64,000 nt of DNA from Anisodus tanguticus (Eukaryota > Streptophyta > Magnoliopsida > Solanales > Solanaceae): the NCBI GenBank assembly GCA_034509755.1, contig CM067552.1:15223001-15287000 (forward strand), in the 5' to 3' direction. Below the pieces are notes generated by a model. The model searched no databases. It had not been told where the DNA came from and worked only from the letters and a program-made list of their open reading frames with translations. Positions 45,172 to 56,365 of the stretch are shown here, piece after piece; within the stretch, counting starts at the first letter, position 1; each line of letters opens with the position of its first letter. Position numbers and translations under genes: made by a program.

Positions 45172-47397
45172 TTATGCATGCGGGAACCTACCTTTTCTCA
45201 CCTAGATAGGCAAACCCTTCGAAAAATCCTTAAATCAACAATCGTAATTAATAATTCAATGAAATGAAAGTCTAAATCATAATTAATCATTAGTGCAAAA
45301 ATATAAATACTACCCAAGGAGTCTGGTATAGGGCAGTACAAGAGCAACTAATGTATGAAATACATGTTGAATATATATAAAAAGAAGAATAAAAATGTAA
45401 GTACAATATTGTCTCGGGAACAAGCGAGAAAAGTAACTATAGGAACACCCAGGCTGTGCATCTGTCCATGAATTTGCCCTAAGTGCTTTATAGCAAGCCA
45501 CATGAATCAACCAAAAAGACATAAAGTAGACACCGTCATAATCTTTGCACTCATAAAATAATGCATCAAGGTCGTATCAGTACAAAGACTATGTATTGTT
45601 AGATATCATAGGTCGACAACTGTTAGCTAACATATGCATAAAAAGACAATGCAACTCAATGCAAATGCAAAGGCCACATGCAATAGCCATACATACATAC
45701 TCCGGAGGGAATATATCATCATCTCAGCAGTCAAGACCTATAGGGGACCTGCGATGTCCATGTACCAGTTACTCCGTATCACATAGCCTAGAGATGACTC
45801 TTCCACTAAACACCCCGCTACCACTCTGTATCACACATCATAGAGATGCCTACGCAATATACTATGTCATATGAATCATAAATGTCTCCTTCTCATTTAT
45901 TACTGTCACGCTAATCATAAGTCATATCAATATATTATCGTGATGAGGATGAATGAAATGCAAATGACAATATCGAGTGTAACATGTCAATCCCTAGTCG
46001 TGTCATATAAGGACACTTATCATAAGATCAATATATTACTAAGTCCTTTCTTCTATCCATGAACGTGTCAAGATAAGCGAGATACAACTACATCACAAAT
46101 ACGACATAGCATTACGTACCACTCCAGTAACCACAAAGAGGAAACAAGTCCTAATCAGTCAATTGTAACCAACCTAAGTAATCCATCCCAACTTCATACC
46201 CAAAGGTTGACATGCTTTATCCAACAGAATCTAACTATACATATGCTTCGCTAACCTAAGTCTAACAAGAAGGTAAGACGTAACCAACCTGGATGTCGAC
46301 CGGAAGTCACAACTATCACAATTGAGCCTTATATCTCCGGAGGTTGCGGTAGTACTCAAAATCTAGTCAATGATAGAAATCTAGGTTAGATCGGACACAA
46401 TGACGCCCATATATTTAGAATACCCCTTGATTCTATCCCAACTATGAAAAGGGTGTAAAACGGTAATTTATTAGTGAATTAGGGAGTCCAACGTTTTAAT
46501 GGTTCACGTCCACTTCCCAAATGTTAGTTTAGGAAATGTATTGATCAATTACCCCATCCAAGGTAAATATCCCAAATTTACACTTAATCCCTAGATTTTC
46601 ATAATCAACCTCTCAACTATAATGGAGGATTCAAACCCATAGATTATTGTCTAAGTAATTTCCAAGTTTTCATTGCTCGAATCTAACCATAGTATCCATT
46701 TTTAACCATTGAATGCCAAGTAGTGAGCTAAGCAATTAAACCCATATTCCTACATCTAGTCTTCTTAGATTTCCACATTTGATGAACACTCAAACCTTAA
46801 GGTCCATTAATTACAACAATTCATTATTACCCTCACTCCAAACCTATGACTTTACAAGCTAAGTAACTTCCTCTTTTGTTAACCCTGGGATTTGGTACTA
46901 CTAGATGAAGTAATTTATTGGAGGAAATGAAGATATTGAGATTAAAACATTACCTTTCCCAAGATTCCATGGGGCTTCTCCTTATTTTTTACCCTAATGT
47001 CGGCTAGAAATGTGGTTGGGGTGAAAATGAGGTCAAATTCCAAAAATGGACCTTAAATACTAGGTCGGCCCAGTCGTATCTGGCTAGGGCGGGTTGTGTC
47101 CACTGTGGCGGACACCTCTATAGCGTGTGTCTGCCCATAGGCGCAGATACTAGAAGATTCCCTTTCTGTGTGGTGGCAGATGGAGGAATCGCTGGGGCGG
47201 ATCTGCGAGCGCAGTCCACCCTCCACTGGGGCGAGGCTTGGACTTATTGTGCTAGTTTGATTATTAATCACTTCTTAACTCGATTAAGGGTCCACTTAAC
47301 AGAAATTTCTACCACGTACCATGCTTGGGGAAAATGGGACAACATGATAAGGTTACGAGGTGTGGAATTTTCTGTGATGATCAAACGGGTCATCACA
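45172..47397 (-). repeat. Family-B LTR (A/B lineage), truncated
   Basis: The outer end reads ACGGGTCATCACA (minus TGTGATGACCCGT) at 47397. The other side begins GGGAACCTACC, near the same point as 51039 in the other B copy, so about 30 bp are missing. Long stretches match 51040-52480, such as AAATCCTTAAATCAACAATC and ACAATATTGTCTCGGGAA. It has a dyad CACTGTGGCGGACACC at 47101. Confidence 0.7.
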
Positions 47398-48960
47398 TCA
47401 GATACTAATGAACAAGCATTCATCTTTGAACGACCAGGGCATAGAATAGATATATGAGGCTGATACAACTCACATTGTGAGTTATCCATGGTTGACATCT
47501 CACTTCGTACTCGAACTTAGCAATGCTAACCATTGTTTAAAAATCACATCTTTACTGTGAAAAAAATGAATCATTTATTTTTGGATACAATTTAGCAGTT
47601 TGTTCCAAGGGGATATCGGAAAAGGAGATCTTACTTAACTTAATAGTGTCATAACACATCACTTTTAAAGGATTACAAGGCATACTAGGAAGGTATCCTG
47701 TAGCAAATAGGCTTGAATTACGCCGTGGTGGAACAACTTATTTCAAAAGGCACAGGCAGGATATATATCCGCTCCTGTCGAAGATTATTCACCGAAGCGA
47801 TCAACGTAGGCGCAGTCAGGGCCGCTACGGCGGGTCTAGGATACAAGTCTAAGTTTGTCGGTGTGGTACATCCATTCGCTACAGCGGATACGCTGCAGCA
47901 GGTCTCATCCACTATAGTGGATAGTCGGGAAAACAGAAGGTTTAAGAGGAGCCTTTCATCCCCCCACCCCCCGCATTACACACTCCACCACTCCCACTAC
48001 CCGAGAAACTCTACATCTTCCTCAACTACAACCCTTCCAACTTCCTCTAACACTCAAAAGACCATTCCCCCTTTACTCATATCATCTTACCACCAACATC
48101 TCCCCAAATATTCCACAACAAGAAATCAAGTATAAGGCACGGAGGGTTTATTTGCACCACAAATCTTCTCCAAATATTCAATTTAAGGTACGTAATCTTC
48201 TCCTATAAACTCTAGAACATAAATCTGAATTTTCATGCCTAAATTTTGCCTAGTAGAGGGTAAAATCTCAAAATCTTACTAATGAGGTTTTGGGGTGGGT
48301 GGTAGGGAGAAATCTAGAAATTTTTGGTATCCTGGTCTAAAAAATAGTCCTATCACAAAGTAACACCCTAGAAACTCTCGGATTTGAGGGTGGAGGACTC
48401 AAAAAATAGTGGGTAGTTGTTAATGGTTGTGCGTTTCAATTTCTTGGAATTTTATTTTGGTGTGCTTGTTAGTTGAAATCATGCTTAATGAAGTCTAAGG
48501 GTCATGCATGCTAGAATATTACCCGATCTGAGAGAAATACCCAAATTTTGAGTAAAAAATGAGTAAACCATCAAAATATTTAGGGCTGGTCTGATGAAGA
48601 TGAGGGGTCCACCTCTACGAACCCTTTCACAAGTGCGACAACACCGTGGCGAGTGGAAATTCGTTGGCGCGCACTATATGGAGTATAGGGCTTCTGAACA
48701 GGCGCGGAGTGTTATAGCTCGCAGTTGTGGGAATATCTATCCCAATAGGCCCATGTTTGCAGTAGCTGTGTCGCTGCAGTGGCTCTTCTTCCGCTGCAGC
48801 GGACCCTTTCTAAACAACGACGAACCAGTAGTTTTGCACTGGCTCTTCCGAGGTTGTTTTCGCAGTTCTTTTGGCTTAATTGAGAAGTAATTAATTTCAG
48901 GACTAGGCAAAATTATTGAAACTGACTTAAGCAATCCTTGCAGGTACAATTCTTTGAATT
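47398..48960 (+). other. Non-coding leader region of a plant-transposon-domain element
   Basis: No intact gene. It holds GC-rich dyads (CCGCTACGGCGGG at 47822, TTCGCTACAGCGGATAC at 47875, CCGCTGCAGCGGACCC at 48791) and a proline/serine/threonine-rich 140-aa frame (47713-48135) of low complexity that I do not take as a gene. It probably belongs with the ORF remnant that follows. Confidence 0.4.
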
Positions 48961-50170
48961 ATGGCCTAGAACAAAGGAGAAGGAAATTAGAATTATGCTC
49001 GCTTCCTAACTATGGAGTGTCACTGCCGCTACATAGAGCATATGGGTAAGGGGTTGTTGTTTGTGCGAGGAATCAATATGAGGATGGTTGAGAAATAGGC
49101 TCCGGAGTTCTTTACATGACTTAATAGAATGAGGTGTAATTGCTTTGTTGATGACCCTGGCAAGGCGAATGAGTGTTAGGTAAGAGAGTTTTACGCCAAT
49201 CTTGAGATGGTGGATTTGTCTGTCCCTGACCAAGAAATCATAATTTGGGGTAAAGTGGTGAAAATTGGGGCAGAGGCAATCAATGCTCATTATGGATTGC
49301 CGAACCACCTAGTGAGGCTATGGAGGATAAGGATCATTGAAGTAACTGGGCTTGGATAGTGTCCAAAATTCGGGCCCTTATGATCACATGCATTTTGGAA
49401 GACATTCCGGTGAATTTAGGTCTCCACGTTGTTAGGGAGTGAGCAGAGTTTGTGGCCAATCTGGGTCCTAGCTTGATCTTTCCTTACCTCATTAAAGCCT
49501 TATGCAAGAAGGCAAAGGTTCCACGGAGGGGTATACATGAGGCAGTCGATTCTGATATTAGCTTCAACCCTCTGAAAGTATAAGGGCATGTTACTAGAGT
49601 CTAGGGTAAGAAGAGGAAGGTTGATGAGAGTGTCAGGGTAGATGTGAGCCACTGGGAGGGTGGAAGTGGTACTGCACCCACACGGCCTCTAAGGACCTTT
49701 GAGATGCTAAGGTCTCAGATGGAGGAGATGAGGGCGTTAATCCTTGGTCTTCCTAGACCTCCCACCGAGGTCGGCCCATCCGATACCGTTGCTAACTACT
49801 GTACCAATGAGGAGATAGAGAAATACCTAAATGAGTAGGTAGAAATCAAGACTTTGGTTCCCTCGCTAGAGACAATCTACACCACCATGGCCAAAGCTTA
49901 GGGCCAGCTCATTATCGATGTTGATGTGGAAAAGAAGAAGAACAAATCTCGGGGTAAGTTGTTATTGAAGGTCTGGAGGGGTTTTAAAGGATTGTTCAAG
50001 AAGATGTATCTGAATGACCCACTTCCGGTCAAGGACAAAGACGAAACGGAATGATATTCCTTCTTAAATGAGCTTGACGTTGTTGTTGATACTAGCAGTT
50101 CAAATGAGGGAGGTGATGAGGTGACTATCACGAGGCAAGAGTATCGGTTTCCCCCCTTTCCCCTTTTTAG
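48961..50170 (+). pseudogene. Putative plant transposon-domain protein, decayed
   Basis: Read in frame with stops: HMGKGLLFVRGINMRMVEK, then VREFYANLEMVDLSVPDQE, IIIWGKVVKIGAEAINAHYG and LPNHLVRLW. The block around 'EFYANL ... I.G..V.F...AINA.YGLP' is the signature of the large, poorly understood 'putative plant transposon protein' domain common in Solanaceae. A later segment has SPSLIFPYLIKALCKKAKVP (one changed residue from my reading), then MEEMRALILGLP-like coiled-coil text and an acidic tail. At least ten stops occur. The function of the domain is unknown; it usually occurs in repetitive, retroelement-linked loci. The family call rests on my recall, not on a search. Confidence 0.6.
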
Positions 50171-50749
50171 ATCGTGGTTTTAACTCTTGTAGTTCTTATT
50201 ATTTCTAGAGAATGGTTTGGTTTGTTTTGGTGACTTTGAAACAATTTGATTTTCTTTCTTTGGTTTTAATGGTTTGGTTTGGGTGGATAATTTATTTACT
50301 TGGTAGGTAAATGGTGCCCTTACCAAGCTTTGGATTTTATGCGCTTGAATTTTATGACTTTGGGATATTGCTTGTCTATAATTTGAGTTTGCGACAGGTT
50401 TGAACTTCTGAGCAAAGATCACTATTTCTGGAAATGCCCATCCGCTGTAGCGGACTAAACTCCCGCTACGGCGGACACACAAAGATGAGAAAATGACTGC
50501 AGACGCGAATGAGGAAGGATGTACAAGGTCCGCTCAAGTGGTTGACCCTTCGCTATGGCGGATTCGATCCTGCAGACATGGTTTTGCTGGCACAGTTCCT
50601 TGAACGACATGAATTTGCCTTAGCAGCACTCTCCTTGCGAGCATAGGACCGCAGACGTGAGATAAAATCGCTACAGCGAGACTCCCTGAAATAGTGGGGA
50701 GTTATTGCAACAAGGAAGACTTTAGATGCCTTCAAACTTACTCCTCCCT
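50171..50749. other. Non-coding tail with GC-rich dyads
   Basis: No gene. CCGCTGTAGCGGAC (50442), CCGCTACGGCGGACAC (50463), CGCTATGGCGGATTC (50551) and CGCTACAGCGAG (50669) are clustered within 240 bp. Confidence 0.5.
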
Positions 50750-52480
50750 AGGACTCATAAACTGTTCTTTACGCACAAATCCAACTCACACAACATAATA
50801 ATGGCCACATCGCTAGATACCAATTGGACACATTTAGATATCAATTTGACTGAAGTGGAACGATAAGAAAGAAGGACGGGAAGTTTCCTAAATGTCGTAT
50901 AGCCTCTCGTGGATGGGTACGGATGTCTACGTACCATTCCACGAGACTCTACTGGACATTTTTCTTGCACTTTATCGACCGGGTAACTTGGGGCTCTAAT
51001 ACCAACTTGTCACGACCCAAATCACATTGTCGTGCGGGCACCTACCGTTTCCCACCTCAATAGGCGAACCCTTCCCCAAATCCTTAAATCAACAATCATA
51101 ATCAATAATTCAATGAAATGAAAGTCTAAATTATAATTAATTATAAGTGCAGAAATCAAATACAACCCAGGGAATCTAGTATAGGGTAGTACAAGAGCCA
51201 CTAATGTATACAAGTTAAATACATATAAAAAGAAGATTAGAAATGTAAATACAATATTGTCTCGGGAATAAGTGAGACAAGTAACTAAAGGAACATGCAG
51301 GTTGTGCATCTGTCCATGAACTCTGCACTCATAAAAGAATGCATCAGGTAGTATCAGTATAAACATTATGTATCGGTAGATATCATAGGTCGACAACAAT
51401 TAGCTAAAATATGCATAGAAAGAACTGAAATATAGACATTCTCACAATCAAGTACAAGTAATATCATAGTCCAAGAACAACTACTAAAGTACAACAAATC
51501 AATAAGCAAATCATAGCCTATGGTAAAGCATATAAGCCTAAGTCTGCCAAATTTTCCCTAAATCTATTCAAAACTACTACAGCACAGGTACCATTATCAA
51601 TTCTGAATCGCAGATGTAAAATGTAATAATGAATAAACATGAAATGCAATACAAATATAATGGCCATATGTAATATCCGTACATACATGCTCCGGGAGGA
51701 ATATATCATCGTCCTAGCAGTCACGACCTATGGGGGACCCACAAAGTCCATTTACGACTCACTCCGTATCACACAGCCTAGAGATGACTCTTTCACCGAA
51801 CATCCTGCTAGCCACTCCATATCACACAACATAGAGATATCTATGAAATATAGTATGTCATATGAATCATAAATGTCTCCTTCTCATTTATCATTGTCAG
51901 TCCAATCACAAGTCATATTAATATATCATGAAAATGAGGATGAATGCAATGCAAATGACAGTATCATGTATAACATGTCAATCCTCAATCATGCCACATA
52001 AGGACACTTATCTTAATATCAGTATCATATTACACATAAGCTTTACTAACTGAAGTCTAACCCGAATGTAAGTCGTAAACTACCTGGATGCCGAGTGAAA
52101 ATCACAATGATCACACTTGAGCCTTATCTCTTCGAAGGTCGCAGTTGTACTCGAAGTCTAGTGAATGATAGGAATCTAGGTTAGATCAGACACAACAAGA
52201 TCCATACATTTAGACTACCCCTTGATTCTATCCCAACTATGGCAAAAGCGGTAAAATGGTATTTTATTAGTGAATTAGGGAGTCCAATATTTTAAAGGTT
52301 CACATCCACTTCCCAAATTCTATTTTAGCTAAGGTATTGGTCAATTACCCTATCCAAGGTAAAACCCCCAAATTTAGACTTAAGCCCTAGGTTTTCGTAA
52401 TCAACATCTCAACTATAATGGAGGAATCAAACCCATAGATTAATGTCTAAGTAATTTCCTATCGTTCATTGGTCAAATCT
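50750..52480 (-). mobile_element. Family-B leader, primer site and 5' LTR fragment
   Basis: GCTCTAATACCAAC (50993-51006) is the reverse of a Met-tRNA primer site. TGTCACGACCC at 51008 is the LTR edge. The LTR matches 45180-46680 and stops at about 52480, where a gag fragment begins. With the copy at 45172-47397 as partner, it could be the other LTR of one minus-strand element whose coding region is gone. Confidence 0.65.
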
Positions 52481-52484
52481 TTCG

Positions 52485-52966
52485 CTCATCTTAGGTCATA
52501 GCTATCCCTGCAATCGGCTGAGGACCAAACACTAGAGCAGGAACCTCATCAATACAGGGCACTGAAATCGCCGTTGGCTGAACGTCAAGAGTACTAAAAT
52601 CGAGAGACAGAGTTTGTTAGTCTCCCACACGGGTATGAGAACCACCTAGAGTAGTCGGATGAATGCCCCCTGGAAAAACCATCAAGTATGCTCAACAACC
52701 TAACAGTGTGTCCTGTAGGACTGGAGTAGCAATAAATCCAAGTTGAAAATGTGTTGGCCCCATCTCCTCCTCGAGAAACTCATCTTGAGGCTGAATATAT
52801 GGCTTAGGGGACTCTGATATAGCATGGCTCTTTGTTCCCCACCCCAAGCTGGTGTAGCTCCTCGGGCTCTACCTCGGCCCCTAACATGTCCTCTACCACG
52901 ATCGTGCACTGCAAGTGCAGGTGCCAGTGCCTCCTCCCTCATTGCGTAGGCACGAGTCCTCACCAT
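52485..52966 (-). pseudogene. Gypsy gag N-terminus (A-lineage)
   Basis: It starts MVRTRAYAMREEALAP and continues with a GRGHVRGRGRARGATPA stretch, close to the gag start of element A (32180). It breaks down after about 90 codons and is cut at about 52485. The leader (52970-53147) and primer site precede it on the minus strand. Confidence 0.75.
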
Positions 52967-53147
52967 TTATGAAAAAATAGGAACACATATTAGATACCAA
53001 TTTGATTCAACTTAGCACGAAAGGAATGAAGAAAGTGAAATTTCCTAAATGTTCCATAGTCTCCCAAAGATAAGTACAAATGTCTATGCACCGGTCCGCG
53101 AGACTCTACTAGAAATTTCTCTTGTATTTAAGATAATTTAACCTAAT

Positions 53148-54010
53148 GCTCTGATACCAAATTTGTCATGACCCCTTTTAGGGACCGTGGTGGCACCTAC
53201 GCATTTTCCATAGGTAGGTGAACCACTCCCAAATCATATCACATGATATAGTGAATAAAATTGAAAAGATAACAAAATACTAGATAAAATTGTCTCATGC
53301 TATAAAAGCAGAAATATAAATCCGATAAAATAACATAACCTCCAATATCTGGTCAATCATACAAGATCACTAATAATCTGATATAAGTCTGAATGAGGCA
53401 TATAAGCCAAAACTGAGTCTAATAACATAAGTAACAGAACATGTCTCTTGATCATAAGTTAAATACAAGGTAAAGATAGAGCATCCAAAGCATGCCGGAT
53501 GTAGGGTTGGGCATTTCAGGAGAAATATCAAGTTGACACCAAGTAGTCATATACTAACAGTTCAATAATCTAAGTAATGTCACAATGTCCAAAAAGAGAT
53601 AATTATCAAGTTAACACCAAGTAGTCCTATACTAATAGTTCAATAATTCAAGTAATATCACATTGTCCATAGAATAGTTCACAGAGTTCACATATCACCT
53701 TATTCAACTAAGATTTCATAATCACTTAAGTCATCCAATTTCAGAAGAGTTCAAAAAAAGTATTCCAATTATAATTGAGCAATTAACATTCCTTCTTCAT
53801 TCCAACAATCCAACCAAGTTATCAATAGCCAATCCAACACTTAATCCTTCAACAGATAATCAATGAACTAATATGTATATGATATGAATGCAATGCATAT
53901 GCCAAGTACCTTTATCCTCCAGTATACATGCATTCAAATTTTATGAATTGCACACCCATAGGGGACCCGCGATGTCCATATACTCATCCATAGTTTGAAA
54001 CTCGTGATTA
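53148..54010 (-). repeat. A-lineage 5' LTR 3' part with primer site
   Basis: GCTCTGATACCAA (53148-53160) is the reversed primer site; TGTCATGACCCC at 53164 is the LTR edge. Words match the end of the 29170-31981 LTR in reverse, for example GGGGACCCGCGATGTCCATATACTCAT (53961-53987) against 31110-31135. Homology fades at about 54010. Confidence 0.7.
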
Positions 54011-54059
54011 TTAATATACTAAGATGGACTAACCGCAGTTAAAGTGTGGATGTAGTAAT

Positions 54060-54547
54060 TAGAGGACCCACTCTCGTCTCCATTTTAATTAGGGTCGTCG
54101 ACGATGTTGCTTAGTACACGTTGTTTCTCCATACTCAATCTACACTTGCTGCACCCTTTTGTGTGCAGATTCAGTTCCTATCACGAGCGGATCTCGAGAC
54201 TTCACTGGTCGTTGAGGAGTCCATTAGAAGGATTCGGGGTGAGCTACTAGCATGATATGTGGCGTCATATTCTCAATCTATCTTTATTTCCTGTCTTTCC
54301 TATTCCTAGACAGTAGATTCAGGTTGTATCCAGACTTGTATTTCTATTTAGCAAGTTCTTATACTAGTGACACTAGATTTTAGAGGGTGTAATACTTATT
54401 TCATATTTCTATATTATAAGACTTTAAATTAACTTGTTTGCTTACTCCGCACTCTTTGTATTAATTAATTGGCTTTAATGGGTTGTAGATGCTTACCGAC
54501 TTGGTGAGAATTTATACCTTCACGACATAGTAAATTGAATTGTGACA
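54060..54547 (+). repeat. Plus-strand LTR 3' fragment
   Basis: Contains CTACACTTGCTGCACCCTTTT (shared with 31545-31570) and ends AATTGTGACA, an LTR-like end. No primer site follows. Its upstream side butts against the inverted LTR fragment on its left. Confidence 0.5.
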
Positions 54548-55201
54548 CCCAAGCGGGTTGCAGTGTCCGCGCATATTAAATGTTTGTATATAATTGAGAT
54601 TAAAATTTCATCTTTCTTGTTATAATTATAACGAAAGTGGGCATATTTTCCTCTTAGGCCTTCTAAAACTTTTTCAATTATGTAGGTATAAATCGGGGAA
54701 GCAGAAGGGAAAAGCATAATGGAACCCACATCTCTTTTAACAGGGCTTCCGAATATATACGCTTAAACATAAATCTTACATATGTAACAATCCTTAGTTT
54801 CAAAAAAATATTTTCTCGGTTTGAATTTATGTGATATTTTTCTCGTTTTGAGAGTTAAATATAAAAAAATTATCGCGATTTATTAGTATGTCCTTTTAAT
54901 ATTGTTTATAATTGTAAATTATAATACCTTTAAGTTGTTTCTAAATATGTAAAAAAAATACAAACATATGACAGGATTTACGGTCTGTATAAAGAAATTT
55001 AACTTTTGAAATTCAAATATTATAGCATCCGTTCAGGAAAAGAATATAATCAATGGAACGTATCAAACTATTCAAGTAGAAATCATCTATTGAGACATCT
55101 GATTTGACTTTTGAATTTATTTTTCAAAATGTATTACAAAAGAATCACTCAACCAAGATTAAGCTTTAAATAACTAAGGAAATATATATGTCCTTAATAT
55201 C
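54548..55201. other. Intergenic DNA 3' of the AGP gene
   Basis: AT-rich, with no element ends recognised. It contains the 3' untranslated region and terminator of the AGP gene. I could not pick a single canonical polyadenylation signal. Confidence 0.5.
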
Positions 55202-55669
55202 TTAGAAGAAGAATCCAACAACAACAGAAACAGCGAGGACAGATGAAACCTTCAAGGTGGTAGCACTGCTGGTAGTGGGTGGCTCAGCTGATGTGGTACT
55301 TGGTGTGGGAGCTGAGTCACTAGTGGTAGTAGAGTCACCGGAAGGAGAAGGGGGTGATGAGACATCCTCGTCATCAGGTGATTCTGCTGAGCTGATGGAA
55401 TCAGATGTTGGAGATGAGGTTGATGATGATGGTGAGCTTGCCTTAGGTGATGATGCATTTGGTGATTGGGCGGGTGCAATTCCACTGCTCTTACTCTTAG
55501 GTGCCGCTACTGGTGATGATGATGGTGAGCTTTTTGGTGATGATGATGGGGATGCGGACGGAGATGATGATGGGGATGAAGATGGTGAGCTACTTGGTGA
55601 GGTGGCAGCGGAAACCAACCCAGCAAGGGCAACGAAGAGAAGAGCAAAAACAATCACTTGACGTGCCAT
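55202..55669 (-). CDS. Classical arabinogalactan protein
   Basis: A complete 155-aa frame. Residues 1-21 (MARQVIVFALLFVALAGLVSA) are a signal peptide. Residues 22-60 are SP/SSSP repeats rich in Ser, Pro and Ala. A lysine-bearing segment (PKSKSSGIAP) and more SP/AP/TP motifs continue to about residue 130, with an acidic patch (ESPDDEDV) near 95-105. The last 15 residues (VSSVLAVSVVVGFFF) are hydrophobic, following small residues (TTSSAT), as in a GPI-anchor signal. Non-contiguous prolines in SP/AP/TP are the sites for hydroxylation and arabinogalactan attachment. The product should be a heavily glycosylated, GPI-anchored plasma-membrane/cell-wall proteoglycan. The ATG is set by the signal peptide and a TATA box about 110 bp upstream. 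No intron is needed. This is the only intact host-type gene in the window; family call firm, ortholog unknown. Confidence 0.93.
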   Translation of the reverse strand: MARQVIVFALLFVALAGLVSAATSPSSSPSSSPSSSPSASPSSSPKSSPSSSPVAAPKSKSSGIAPAQSPNASSPKASSPSSSTSSPTSDSISSAESPDDEDVSSPPSPSGDSTTTSDSAPTPSTTSAEPPTTSSATTLKVSSVLAVSVVVGFFF

Positions 55670-55781
55670 TTAATTTTTTGGGAATTTTCTTGTTGATAAT
55701 TCTTTTTAGAATTGCAGTAGTTTCTCTAGGTGATTAGAGAAATACTGCACAACTTATGGAATATTGTAGTGAGTAAGGTTG

Positions 55782-55790
55782 CTTTTATAA
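55782..55790 (-). promoter_or_regulatory. TATA box of the AGP gene
   Basis: TTATAAAAG on the minus strand, with a start site expected about 25-35 bases downstream. This gives a leader of roughly 85-90 bases before the ATG at 55669. Confidence 0.7.
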
Positions 55791-55799
55791 TGTAAAAAA

Positions 55800-56365
55800 A
55801 ACAAACATTACGGAGAATGAAAGGACAAATGTTAGACCATTCAATATTCACAAGCAACGAGAAAGAAAAGGAAAAAGGAAAGTGGTATACCCTGCATAAA
55901 CATATTATGGGAGCTCATTAAGGAGATCCATGAATAATAGATAACTACTCGATAAAGAAGGCCTTATTAATAATAATTTTTGACATCAAGAATGCCCCAA
56001 CAAAATAATACCACAAGTCAGACGACACCTTTTAAAAGAAAAAAATAAAATTCTATAAATTGTTGGCGTAAAATATATGTATACAATCAATTCATATATT
56101 AAGGTACTTACGGGCAAATTTCTGTGTCAAACTTTAGTTCATAATCTGATAAAAATAATAAAAATATGTACATGTTAATTAATTGAAGTGATACATTAAA
56201 TATTTTACACAATCAATTTACATAATTTACTATATTATAAAAGAAATCACTTAAATGTGGTGGGTTGTAAAATATATCCCAAAAAGTAGACGCTTTATTC
56301 ATTATCGATTTTAATTTGGGAAAATGTCAAAAATATACAATTTGCTCACTTACATTGCAAATAAT
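55800..56365. other. AGP upstream region
   Basis: AT-rich, with no gene or clear element. It ends at the edge of a minus-strand LTR (TATCACGACCC at 56366), so the gene has only about 580 bp of unique-looking upstream DNA. Confidence 0.5.

Noticed and set aside
47713..48135. A 140-codon Ser/Thr/Pro-rich frame considered as a second cell-wall protein
   Set aside because: No signal peptide, low-complexity tail, embedded in repeat DNA with GC dyads, and no promoter context.
50442..50700. Clustered CCGCT...GCGGA dyads considered as a CRISPR-like array
   Set aside because: Units are 14-16 bp, irregularly spaced, dispersed in several elements of a plant genome, with no cas genes.
55257..55661. Open frame of 134 codons, Asp/Gly/Glu-rich, plus strand
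   Set aside because: It is the antisense of the AGP Ser/Pro repeats; its acidic composition follows from those codons.
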